From NCBI GenBank assembly GCA_002505495.1, contig DAVI01000005.1:1-5517 (forward strand): 5,517 bases of DNA. Reading direction: 5' to 3'. A program made the translations under genes and the position numbers. Positions within the stretch are counted from its first letter, which is position 1. Every line of letters begins with the position of its first letter. Source of the DNA: Euryarchaeota archaeon UBA59 (GTDB lineage Archaea; Thermoplasmatota; Poseidoniia; Poseidoniales; Thalassarchaeaceae). Shown here piece by piece: positions 1-4,986 of the stretch. The notes beneath the pieces were generated by a model that was not told the origin of the DNA, did no database searches, and worked only from the letters and a program-made list of their open reading frames with translations.

Positions 1-456
1 GCAATGCCAGAAATTGCTGACCACCTCCGTGAACAGGTCCACCCCGACTTCATCCTCAGCCCGGACAAGGGGGCCATTGAGAGAGCGAGCCATGTGGCGA
101 AGATGATCGGCTGTAATTTCTCATACCTCGAGAAGATTCGAATTGACGCCCACACGATTGAGCACAAGCCAAAGGACCTGGATGTTGAAGGTGCGATCGT
201 CGCCATCGTCGATGATATGATTTCCACCGGAGGCACCATCTGCAAGGCTTCCGACGCGCTACGCAGACAGGGTGCAAAGGAGGTTCACGCCGCCTGCACC
301 CACGGCCTCTTCACCGGCGGCGCCATTACCCGACTCGCAGACCATGTTGACGGTGTCCACGCCACAGACTCCCTTCCCAATCCACGCTCCAGAGTTTCCG
401 GTGCACCGGCTCTCGCAAGGGGGGTTCGTGAGTTGCTCGAGAGACTCGATCTCTAA
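1..456 (+). CDS. prs: Ribose-phosphate pyrophosphokinase (PRPP synthetase), C-terminal part, 5' end outside window
   Basis: Transfers pyrophosphate from ATP to ribose 5-phosphate, giving PRPP for purine, pyrimidine, histidine and tryptophan synthesis in the cytosol. About 151 residues are visible, and the frame is open to the left edge. Archaeal Prs is normally about 280-290 residues, so roughly the first half is missing; the ATG at position 4 is an internal Met. Visible landmarks, counted from that Met: SPDKGAIERA near residue 19 (second Rossmann half), the flexible catalytic-loop region YLEKIR near 41-46, and the PRPP/ribose-phosphate binding loop VAIVDDMISTGGT at 66-78, whose paired Asp and TGGT are diagnostic of type I phosphoribosyltransferase folds. 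The C-terminal stretch with ACTHGLFTGGA and ATDSLPNP also fits Prs. It ends in TAA, 173 bases before the ribosomal genes, with a T-rich tract between, so it is probably transcribed separately. Family assignment is firm. Confidence 0.95.
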   Translation, partial: AMPEIADHLREQVHPDFILSPDKGAIERASHVAKMIGCNFSYLEKIRIDAHTIEHKPKDLDVEGAIVAIVDDMISTGGTICKASDALRRQGAKEVHAACTHGLFTGGAITRLADHVDGVHATDSLPNPRSRVSGAPALARGVRELLERLDL

Positions 457-506
457 CCCGGAATTGGCCGGTCGGAGGCTGTTCTTCTTAGCCATCTAAG
501 ACTGGA

Positions 507-515
507 TTTGTTTTT
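507..515 (+). terminator. T-rich tract, candidate archaeal terminator after prs
   Basis: The run TTTGTTTTT lies about 50 bases after the prs stop and before the TATA box of the next operon. Archaeal RNA polymerase commonly terminates at U-rich tracts without needing a hairpin, so position and composition fit. I see no strong stem directly upstream. This is inferred from sequence only. Confidence 0.45.
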
Positions 516-550
516 GACATCCCCTTCTGAACGCATGACTGCACCCCTAC

Positions 551-610
551 GGGGTAGGCTATTCAATTCCGGTGTGTTTATACGAGCCACGCCCTCGCCG
601 AGCCTACCCC
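551..610. repeat. 10-bp perfect inverted repeat flanking the ribosomal-operon TATA box
   Basis: GGGGTAGGCT at 551-560 is the exact reverse complement of AGCCTACCCC at 601-610, with 40 bases between the arms. The TATA box (577-582) lies between the arms, and the right arm falls where transcription should start, just before the L7Ae Shine-Dalgarno site. The left arm can also pair locally: ACCCC at 543-547 faces GGGGT at 551-555 across a 3-base loop, so the two pairings compete. It could be an operator bound by a dimeric regulator or an RNA switch in read-through transcripts. Function is unproven. Confidence 0.5.
577..582 (+). promoter_or_regulatory. TATA box for the L7Ae-S28e-L24e(-ndk-infB) operon
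   Basis: TTTATA followed by C matches the core of the archaeal TATA consensus and is the best such site in this spacer. Transcription would be expected about 24-27 bases downstream, near 603-607, giving a leader of roughly 25 bases carrying the Shine-Dalgarno site. The bases just upstream (GGTGTG) are not a clear purine/A-rich BRE, which lowers confidence slightly. Confidence 0.6.
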
Positions 611-614
611 CACA

Positions 615-619
615 GGAGG
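615..619 (+). promoter_or_regulatory. Shine-Dalgarno site that sets the L7Ae start
   Basis: GGAGG lies 10 bases before the ATG at 630. A GTG in the same frame at 621 sits almost inside this site and cannot be served by it, so the ATG at 630 is chosen. This also gives the N-terminus expected for L7Ae. Confidence 0.8.
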
Positions 620-629
620 AGTGTATCCA

Positions 630-1013
630 ATGAGCGTGCATGTAGATTTTGAAACCCCGGAAAAAGTTCAGCAACAGGTGTATGAACTGGTCAAGAAGAT
701 TGGACGAGACGGCAAGGGTCGGCTCAAGAAGGGAATGAACGAGGTCATCAAGGTGACCGAGCGGGGAGACGCCAAACTCGTGGTCATGGCAGAGAATGTC
801 AACCCGGGCGAGATGCTGATGCCAATTCCGATGATTTGCAAGGAGCGCGGTATTCCATTCATCTATGTTGCAGACCAAGGATTCCTCGGTGAAGCCGCTG
901 GAATGCCAATCGGCCGTGCAACCGCCGCAATCGCAGTTCTCAATGTCGAGAAGGGCGCTGATGAGGACTTCAAGGGAGTCGTTGCAAGCGCTACTGAACT
1001 CGCTGGCAACTGA
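630..1013 (+). CDS. rpl7ae: Ribosomal protein L7Ae (kink-turn RNA-binding protein)
   Basis: Binds kink-turns in 23S rRNA and, in archaea generally, is also a core subunit of C/D and H/ACA guide RNPs and of RNase P. At 127 residues it is close to the usual archaeal length of about 120-125. The signature RNA-binding segment KKGMNEVIKVTERG lies at residues 33-46, with the key Asn37, Glu38 and Lys41 in place. The second conserved region, around PFIYV (76-80) and LGEAAGMP (86-93), forms the loop that contacts the RNA bulge. The last 20 or so residues are acidic and poorly conserved. It is first in a gene cluster, with a TATA box and Shine-Dalgarno site upstream, and is followed after 10 bases by S28e. 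In other archaea L7Ae can repress its own mRNA through a leader kink-turn; the short predicted leader here shows no obvious one. Confidence 0.97.
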   Translation: MSVHVDFETPEKVQQQVYELVKKIGRDGKGRLKKGMNEVIKVTERGDAKLVVMAENVNPGEMLMPIPMICKERGIPFIYVADQGFLGEAAGMPIGRATAAIAVLNVEKGADEDFKGVVASATELAGN

Positions 1014-1018
1014 GGTGA
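1012..1018 (+). promoter_or_regulatory. Shine-Dalgarno site of S28e overlapping the L7Ae stop
   Basis: GAGGTGA is a seven-base match to the archaeal anti-Shine-Dalgarno sequence and sits 5 bases before the S28e ATG at 1024. Its first two bases lie within the L7Ae TGA stop (1011-1013), which suggests translational coupling. It excludes upstream in-frame starts lying inside the L7Ae gene. Confidence 0.8.
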
Positions 1019-1023
1019 TTCAG

Positions 1024-1239
1024 ATGGCAGACGGTTGGCCCGCAGAAGTCGTCGAGGTTGTCGGTAGGACCGGCATGACCGGTGAGGCGACACAGGTCAA
1101 GGTTCGCGTCAACGACGCACCCAACCCCCGCGACATCGGTCGAATCATCACCCGCAACGTGCTCGGACCAATTCGAGTCGGTGACATTCTGATGCTCAAG
1201 GACACCGGCCGTGAAGCTCGCAAGTTGGGAGGCCGATGA
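1024..1239 (+). CDS. rps28e: Ribosomal protein S28e (small subunit)
   Basis: A small OB-fold protein of the 30S head near the mRNA exit channel, present in archaea and eukaryotes only. At 71 residues it has the usual archaeal length. The sequence shows the family core: VVGRTGMTGEATQVKVRV in the first half, the strongly conserved GRIITRNVLGP in the middle, then RVGDILMLKDTGREARKL at the end, which corresponds to the EREARRL tail of homologues. The linker before GRIITRN (NDAPNPRD) looks a few residues longer than in the homologues I recall. It starts 10 bases after L7Ae and ends one base before L24e, so all three are surely co-transcribed. Identification is firm. Confidence 0.96.
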   Translation: MADGWPAEVVEVVGRTGMTGEATQVKVRVNDAPNPRDIGRIITRNVLGPIRVGDILMLKDTGREARKLGGR

Positions 1240-1240
1240 C

Positions 1241-1432
1241 ATGCCCGAGCGAAGAGTGTGCACCTTCTCTGGCGAGGAAATCGAGCCTGGCACCGGCATG
1301 ATGTTCATCAAGCGTGACGGGACGGTCCTCTGGTTCAAGAGCAGCAAGGCTCGCAAGAACTCGTTGAAACTCAAGCGCAATCCACGCAAGGTGAAGTGGA
1401 CTCGGCACTATGTCAAGGGCGGCATTCAGTGA
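1241..1432 (+). CDS. rpl24e: Ribosomal protein L24e, zinc-ligand-poor form
   Basis: Large-subunit protein with a small beta fold, found in archaea and eukaryotes. At 63 residues it is of normal archaeal length. Family motifs are clear: EIEPGTG at 13-19, DGTV at 26-29, SSKA at 34-37 and LKRNPRKVKWT at 44-54. Typical archaeal homologues carry C-x2-C near the N-terminus and FCSSKC in the middle as zinc ligands. Here the four positions read Cys7, Ser10, Lys33 and Ala37, so only one ligand is kept and zinc is unlikely to bind in the usual way. Eukaryotic RPL24 also has a partly degenerate set, so this is tolerable for the fold. The ATG lies one base after the S28e stop, with GGGAGG (1227-1232) 8 bases upstream; an in-frame GTG at 1211 lies inside S28e and is rejected. 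Confidence 0.95.
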   Translation: MPERRVCTFSGEEIEPGTGMMFIKRDGTVLWFKSSKARKNSLKLKRNPRKVKWTRHYVKGGIQ

Positions 1433-1437
1433 AACTC

Positions 1438-1452
1438 GGCCCTTTACGGGCT
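1438..1452 (+). other. Short stem-loop just after L24e
   Basis: GGCCC (1438-1442) can pair with GGGCT (1448-1452) around a TTTAC loop, giving five pairs including one G-U. It begins 5 bases after the L24e stop. No T-run follows, so it is not a typical terminator. It may protect the 3' end of the ribosomal mRNA or be chance. Confidence 0.25.
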
Positions 1453-1460
1453 CCGTTCGG

Positions 1461-1466
1461 CTTAAA
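1461..1466 (+). promoter_or_regulatory. Weak TATA-like element before ndk
   Basis: CTTAAA is the only AT-rich hexamer in the 69-base spacer between L24e and ndk. A start about 26 bases downstream (near 1490) would give an ndk mRNA with a leader of only about 10 bases, which would fit the absence of a properly placed Shine-Dalgarno site. The match is weak, and read-through from the ribosomal operon is an equal alternative. Confidence 0.22.
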
Positions 1467-1501
1467 CAGGGAGGGCCTCACGGCCGGCCCAAGTGGTTAG
1501 C

Positions 1502-1948
1502 ATGCAAACGACATTCGTGATGGTGAAGCCCGACGGTGTTCAGCGCGGTCTGGTCGGCGAGATCATCGGCAGATTTGAGCAGAAGGGGCTCCGATTGGTA
1601 GGGCTCAGACAATTGACCCCAAGTCTGGAGTTGGCGGAAGCGCACTACGAGGTTCACAACGAGCGCCCGTTCTACCCCGGCCTGATTCGATTCATCACCT
1701 CCGGCCCGGTAGTGGCGATGGCGTGGACTGGCGTTGATGCGATTTCAGTCGCCCGCAACATCATCGGCCCAACCGATGGCCGCAAGGCGGCACTGGGCAC
1801 CATCCGCGGCGACTACGCGATGGACATCGGCCACAACATCATTCACGGCAGTGACGCTGAGGAAACAGCGGAGTTCGAACTCGGACTCTGGTTCCCGGAC
1901 GGCGTGGAGGATTGGACCCGCCTCGATGAGACTTGGGTCTATGAGTGA
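1502..1948 (+). CDS. ndk: Nucleoside diphosphate kinase
   Basis: Transfers the gamma phosphate from a nucleoside triphosphate to any nucleoside diphosphate through a phosphohistidine, balancing NTP pools in the cytosol. The product has 148 residues, a normal length. It begins with the family motif TFVMVKPDGVQRGLVG (Lys9 binds the phosphates). The segment RPFYPGLIRFITSGPVVAM at 55-73 and the loop GPTDGRKAALGTIRGDY at 89-105 are typical. The catalytic histidine is His115 in NIIHGSD. The C-terminal part has the usual acidic, Trp-containing tail. The ATG at 1502 places KPDG at the expected distance; an in-frame GTG at 1493 would add three residues and has no better ribosome site. The nearest Shine-Dalgarno-like run, GGGAGGG (1469-1475), is 26 bases away. 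Placement between L24e and aIF5B is a known archaeal arrangement. Confidence 0.97.
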   Translation: MQTTFVMVKPDGVQRGLVGEIIGRFEQKGLRLVGLRQLTPSLELAEAHYEVHNERPFYPGLIRFITSGPVVAMAWTGVDAISVARNIIGPTDGRKAALGTIRGDYAMDIGHNIIHGSDAEETAEFELGLWFPDGVEDWTRLDETWVYE

Positions 1949-1984
1949 ATGTTCTCGAATATCAAAATCAAAAGGAGCAGGTGA
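1949..1984 (+). other. 11-codon ORF between ndk and infB
   Basis: An ATG follows the ndk stop with no gap and opens the short frame MFSNIKIKRSR, a basic peptide, closing with TGA at 1982-1984 inside the infB ribosome-binding region. A terminating ribosome could re-initiate here. I see no dedicated Shine-Dalgarno site, and chance is quite possible in such a short stretch. Confidence 0.15.
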
Positions 1985-1992
1985 CATGAATG
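1974..1992 (+). promoter_or_regulatory. infB: Double ribosome site and double ATG at the infB start
   Basis: GGAG (1974-1977) and GGTGA (1980-1984) precede two ATGs at 1986 and 1990, which lie in different frames. GGTGA is 5 bases and GGAG is 12 bases from the ATG at 1990; GGAG is 8 bases from the ATG at 1986. Only 1990 opens aIF5B; 1986 opens a 16-codon frame ending at 2036. Protein homology decides for 1990. Confidence 0.6.
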
Positions 1993-3795
1993 AGTTCTCG
2001 TCGACAACCAATAGTAGCGGTGCTCGGTCACGTTGACCACGGAAAGACCAGCATCCTCGACCACATTCGCTCCCTCGGAAGCGAGAGGCAATCCTCGGTG
2101 ATGGACCGAGAAGCGGGTGGAATCACCCAACACATCGGGGCGACAGAAGTCCCGGCTGACATTCTCAATGAGATGTGCGCCCCCCTCATGGGTGGCAAGA
2201 AATTCAACTCGCCGGGCCTGCTCTTCATCGACACACCAGGACACCACTCCTTCACCACCCTGCGGGCCCGTGGAGGGTCACTCGCCGACATCGCCATTCT
2301 CGTGATTGACATCATGGACGGTTGCAAGCCTCAGACCTTGGAGTCGATGCGGATTCTCCGACAGGCAAAGACACCGTTCGTAATCGCCTGCAACAAGGTC
2401 GACCGGCTGTATGGCTGGCAGTCGGAGCCAGGCCGGGCGATGGCCGTATCGATGCGCAAGCAGACGAGCGATGTGATGGCGCTCTTCGACCAGCGCTACT
2501 GGCAACTGGTCGGTGAGTTCGCTGAGCACGGTTTCAACATCGAGCGTTATGACCAAATCACCGACTTCACCCAGAACATCGCTCTCGTCCCCTGCTCGGC
2601 CAAGGAGGGAGAGGGGATTCAGGACCTCTTGGCCGTCACCATCGGATTAGCAGAACGATACCTCGCTGAACAGTTGGAGGATGTCGAGGGGACGGCGGAG
2701 GCCACCGTCTTGGAGATGAAGGAGGAGAGGGGCCTTGGGAAGACTCTGGACGTTATTCTCCACAGGGGCACTCTCTCAAAGGGCGATGAATTCGCAATCG
2801 CCACACCTGAGGGCCCTCAAGTGACTCGCATCAAGGGGATGTTCTCCCCGCGGGGGATGTCGGAGATGCGGGATGCAGGTGACCGCTGGGATTCGGTTGA
2901 CAGCGTGACTGCGGCCGCCGGCCTGAAGATTAGCGCGCCCGGGCTTGACAGTGTGTTGGCAGGCACGACTCTGCGCGCCATTCCTGATGTTGAATCGAGA
3001 GAATCTATCCTCGCTCTGACTGCGGAGGAGTGTGAAATCTCCATCGAACTCGACGAGGAGGGGATTGCCATCAAGTCCGACACCCTAGGTGGACTGGAGG
3101 CGCTCGCCTTCGAACTTCGGGAAATGGAGGACTCAGACGGAAAGCCGCTTGGAATACAGATTCGCGCTGCGAACATCGGTCCAATCTCACGCCGAGACAT
3201 TCGCTCGGCTGAGATATCCACCGATCCCTTTGAGAGGGTCATCCTCACCTTCAGTTCCTCTGTCCTCGCTGAGGCACAGGCCGAGTTGGACGCTGATGAC
3301 TGTGAGGTGACTCACATCGGTTCTGACATCATCTACCATGTGCTCGAGGAGTACCAGAAGTGGATTGAGACCACAAAGCAGGAGTTGTCCGAGGCGGAGC
3401 GGGAGGTGGTGGTCCATCCAGGACGTATCCTCCTACTCGCTGACCATGTCTTTCGACGCTCTGGCCCGGCAGTGGTCGGCGTTCGTGTCCTTGGCGGCCG
3501 AATCATGGTCGGTCAGCGACTGCTTCAGCCCGACGGGACGAAGGTTGGCCGGGTGAAGTCGATTCGCGATGGTGACCACATACTTTCAGAGGCGAAGCAG
3601 GGAGACGAACTGGCAATAGCAATCGAAGGGGCTGTCATCGGCAGAGGAGTCGATGAGGAAGATGTTCTCTTGGTCGACATCCCTGCATCACACGCGAGGA
3701 AATTGAAAAAAGTTGATTTGACCCCTGCAGAGCAGGAAATTCTTGACGAGTTGATAGTAATTCACCGCAAGGAAGACCACTTTTGGGGCCGCTGA
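1990..3795 (+). CDS. infB: Translation initiation factor aIF5B (IF2 homologue)
   Basis: GTPase that promotes subunit joining with initiator tRNA on the ribosome. The 601 residues match full-length archaeal aIF5B (about 590-600) without an intein. G domain at about 1-225: G1 GHVDHGKT 13-20, switch I GGITQHIGAT 43-52 with Thr46, G3 DTPGH 81-85 with catalytic His85, G4 NKVD 135-138, G5 SAK 203-205. Domain II barrel at about 231-340 contains KEERGLGKTLDVILHRG and VTAAAGLKISAPGLDSVLAG. Domain III is at about 345-450, the long connecting helix is about 450-472 (charged, EEYQKWIETTKQELSEAE), and domain IV barrel is about 473-601. The tail DHFWGR resembles the archaeal C-terminus that contacts aIF1A. 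The N-terminus starts directly with the G domain, as is usual in archaea; eukaryotic eIF5B has a long extension. It lies 41 bases after ndk and is probably read from the same operon. Confidence 0.98.
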   Translation: MSSRRQPIVAVLGHVDHGKTSILDHIRSLGSERQSSVMDREAGGITQHIGATEVPADILNEMCAPLMGGKKFNSPGLLFIDTPGHHSFTTLRARGGSLADIAILVIDIMDGCKPQTLESMRILRQAKTPFVIACNKVDRLYGWQSEPGRAMAVSMRKQTSDVMALFDQRYWQLVGEFAEHGFNIERYDQITDFTQNIALVPCSAKEGEGIQDLLAVTIGLAERYLAEQLEDVEGTAEATVLEMKEERGLGKTLDVILHRGTLSKGDEFAIATPEGPQVTRIKGMFSPRGMSEMRDAGDRWDSVDSVTAAAGLKISAPGLDSVLAGTTLRAIPDVESRESILALTAEECEISIELDEEGIAIKSDTLGGLEALAFELREMEDSDGKPLGIQIRAANIGPISRRDIRSAEISTDPFERVILTFSSSVLAEAQAELDADDCEVTHIGSDIIYHVLEEYQKWIETTKQELSEAEREVVVHPGRILLLADHVFRRSGPAVVGVRVLGGRIMVGQRLLQPDGTKVGRVKSIRDGDHILSEAKQGDELAIAIEGAVIGRGVDEEDVLLVDIPASHARKLKKVDLTPAEQEILDELIVIHRKEDHFWGR

Positions 3796-3831
3796 GCCAC
3801 GATTCACGGATGAAGAGTAAACCCCCAACGC

Positions 3832-3838
3832 TTTAGTA
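3832..3838 (+). promoter_or_regulatory. TATA-like element before moxR
   Basis: TTTAGTA in the infB-moxR spacer resembles the archaeal TATA consensus with one G interruption. A start about 25 bases downstream would fall near 3860, leaving a leader of about 25 bases to the ATG at 3887, similar to the L7Ae case. The match is moderate, and transcription could also continue from infB. Confidence 0.3.
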
Positions 3839-3847
3839 GGAATCGGG

Positions 3848-3861
3848 TGGGTCAAGACCCA
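3848..3861. repeat. Hyphenated palindrome before moxR
   Basis: TGGGTC and GACCCA form a perfect 6-bp inverted repeat separated by AA. It overlaps the transcription start predicted from the upstream TATA-like element and ends 25 bases before the preferred moxR ATG. It could be an operator for a dimeric repressor or a small RNA hairpin; no regulator is known from this sequence. Confidence 0.35.
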
Positions 3862-3886
3862 TACGGAAGTGGTGGACTTGCAGGCA

Positions 3887-4867
3887 ATGGGAGGAGATGG
3901 TCGCACAAAGGACCTCATCGCAACGGTCAGCGCCATTTCCAATGGCCTCATGAATGAAGTTGCAAAGGTCATCATCGGCAAGCAGGAGAACCTGCGAAGA
4001 GTGACTATTGGAGTTCTTTCAAACGGGAATATGCTCTTGGAGGATTTCCCCGGACTGGCAAAGACTCTGCTCGCCAACACCTTCGCCCGGGCTCTCGGTT
4101 GCAAGTTCAAGCGTGTACAATTCACCCCTGACCTGCTCCCCTCGGACATCATGGGGACATACATGTACGACCAAAAGGTAGGGGAGTTCAAACTCCGACC
4201 CGGGCCACTCTTCTCCAACATCCTACTCGCTGACGAGATTAACCGTGCTCCGCCAAAGACTCAGGCTGCTCTGCTTGAGGCGATGGAGGAGAAGCAGGTG
4301 ACCATCGAGGGTATCACCCACAAGCTGCCCGCTCCGTTCGTGGTCCTAGCGACCCAGAACCCCATCGAGCAGGAGGGGACCTACCCTCTGCCCGAGGCGC
4401 AACTCGACCGCTTCATGATGAAGATGTCAATGGGCTATCCAGACCGCGCCGAGGAGAAGGCGATTCTGGCTCGCAGAAAGTTGAGAGGGAAGGATGAGCA
4501 CGATGTTCAGCAGATTACCTCACCAAAGAAGGTGGTCGCCATGCAGAAGGCACTTGAGACGGTCCACATCGACCCAGCGATTCTCTCCTACATCGTCGAA
4601 CTCGTCCAGCGAACCCGTGAGGACCACCGCATCATATGCGGTTCCAGCCCGCGTGGCAGCCAGAACCTGTTCAAGTCATCTAGGGCCGCTGCCGCAATCG
4701 ATGGCCGCGACTATGTGATTCCTGACGACATCAAGGGCATCGCCCTGCAAGTCCTCAGCCACAGAATCATCCTCAAGCCCGAGGCAAAGATTCGTGGCAT
4801 CACTGGAATGCACATCACCAGGAAGATTCTCTCCGAAGTGCCTGTGCCAGTCATCCAGCCCGCATGA
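3887..4867 (+). CDS. MoxR-family AAA+ ATPase
   Basis: MoxR proteins are cytosolic AAA+ chaperone-like ATPases that typically act with von Willebrand factor A-domain proteins in maturation of complexes or stress responses; the client here is unknown. From the ATG at 3887 it has 326 residues, normal for the family. Visible landmarks: N-terminal helix and VIIGKQ (28-33), Walker A LEDFPGLAKT (51-60, Lys59), the MoxR segment FTPDLLPSDIMGT near 79-91, Walker B LLADEINRAPPKTQ (Asp116, Glu117), sensor 1 ATQNPIEQEGTYPLPEAQLD with Asn158, arginine finger Arg175 in LDRF, and sensor 2 SSPRGSQNL with Arg256. An in-frame GTG at 3869 would add six residues but lacks a ribosome site; the ATG has only a weak GGTG (3871-3874). 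The usual neighbour, a DUF58/vWA gene, does not follow; a ParA-like gene does, after 119 bases. Confidence 0.93.
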   Translation: MGGDGRTKDLIATVSAISNGLMNEVAKVIIGKQENLRRVTIGVLSNGNMLLEDFPGLAKTLLANTFARALGCKFKRVQFTPDLLPSDIMGTYMYDQKVGEFKLRPGPLFSNILLADEINRAPPKTQAALLEAMEEKQVTIEGITHKLPAPFVVLATQNPIEQEGTYPLPEAQLDRFMMKMSMGYPDRAEEKAILARRKLRGKDEHDVQQITSPKKVVAMQKALETVHIDPAILSYIVELVQRTREDHRIICGSSPRGSQNLFKSSRAAAAIDGRDYVIPDDIKGIALQVLSHRIILKPEAKIRGITGMHITRKILSEVPVPVIQPA

Positions 4868-4898
4868 ACCGTCCGCGACTGTCGATCGGTAGAGCCCC

Positions 4899-4920
4899 GT
4901 GTCTTGGTGTTTGGAGACAC
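4899..4920 (+). other. Stem-loop in the moxR-parA spacer
   Basis: GTGTCT (4899-4904) is the reverse complement of AGACAC (4915-4920), with a 10-base loop (TGGTGTTTGG) that allows one more U-G pair. It lies about 30 bases after the moxR stop and about 65 before the parA start. No T-run follows, so it is not a textbook terminator. It may stabilise the moxR mRNA end or be a DNA-binding dyad. Confidence 0.35.
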
Positions 4921-4935
4921 ATGGTAACGCGTGAG

Positions 4936-4944
4936 TGATTAAGG
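4936..4944 (+). promoter_or_regulatory. Weak TATA-like element before the ParA-like gene
   Basis: TGATTAAGG is the most AT-rich stretch in this spacer. It would place transcription near 4965 and a leader of about 20 bases that includes the Shine-Dalgarno site. The match to consensus is weak. Confidence 0.22.
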
Positions 4945-4974
4945 TTGAAAGCATAGGGCTGTCCGAAGTACCGG

Positions 4975-4979
4975 GGAGG
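4975..4979 (+). promoter_or_regulatory. Shine-Dalgarno site that fixes a GTG start for the ParA-like gene
   Basis: GGAGG within GGGGAGGA lies 7 bases before the GTG at 4987, ideal spacing. The first in-frame ATG, at 5002, is 22 bases away. The GTG start is therefore preferred and adds five residues (MDPYK). Confidence 0.75.
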
Positions 4980-4986
4980 AAGCATC

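Noticed and set aside
521..545. Kink-turn or C/D-like element (CTGA at 527-530, ATGA at 535-538) for L7Ae autoregulation
   Set aside because: The two boxes are only 4 bases apart with no closing stem, and they lie upstream of the TATA box, so they would not be in the predicted mRNA.
453..878. Minus-strand ORF of 141 codons over the prs-L7Ae spacer and L7Ae
   Set aside because: It covers the L7Ae gene, whose identity is certain, and has no recognisable motif or ribosome site. It is a shadow frame.
865..1023. Upstream extension of S28e to an ATG at 865
   Set aside because: The extension lies in another frame of L7Ae, while the ATG at 1024 has a strong Shine-Dalgarno site and gives the exact family N-terminus and length.
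2846..2855. Palindrome CCCCGCGGGG
   Set aside because: It lies within the conserved domain II coding sequence of aIF5B (SPRGM) and is explained by GC-rich codons.
1990..3795. Intein in aIF5B
   Set aside because: Some archaeal aIF5B genes carry inteins, but here the length is normal and the G1 to G5 motifs are uninterrupted.
3889..3896. Strong Shine-Dalgarno-like GGGAGGAG overlapping the moxR start codon
   Set aside because: No in-frame start lies at a usable distance downstream; the ATG directly after it is out of frame and opens only 18 codons. It is codon content (GGA GGA) of the N-terminus.
3688..4221. Minus-strand ORF of 177 codons over the infB end and moxR start
   Set aside because: It lies opposite conserved Walker A coding sequence and the infB tail, with no independent signal.
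4868..4986. Resemblance of parts of the spacer to rRNA, a replication origin box or bacterial parS
   Set aside because: The similarity to rRNA phrases is only a few bases, no origin-recognition box or TGTTTCACGTGAAACA-like palindrome is present, and no tRNA fold is visible.
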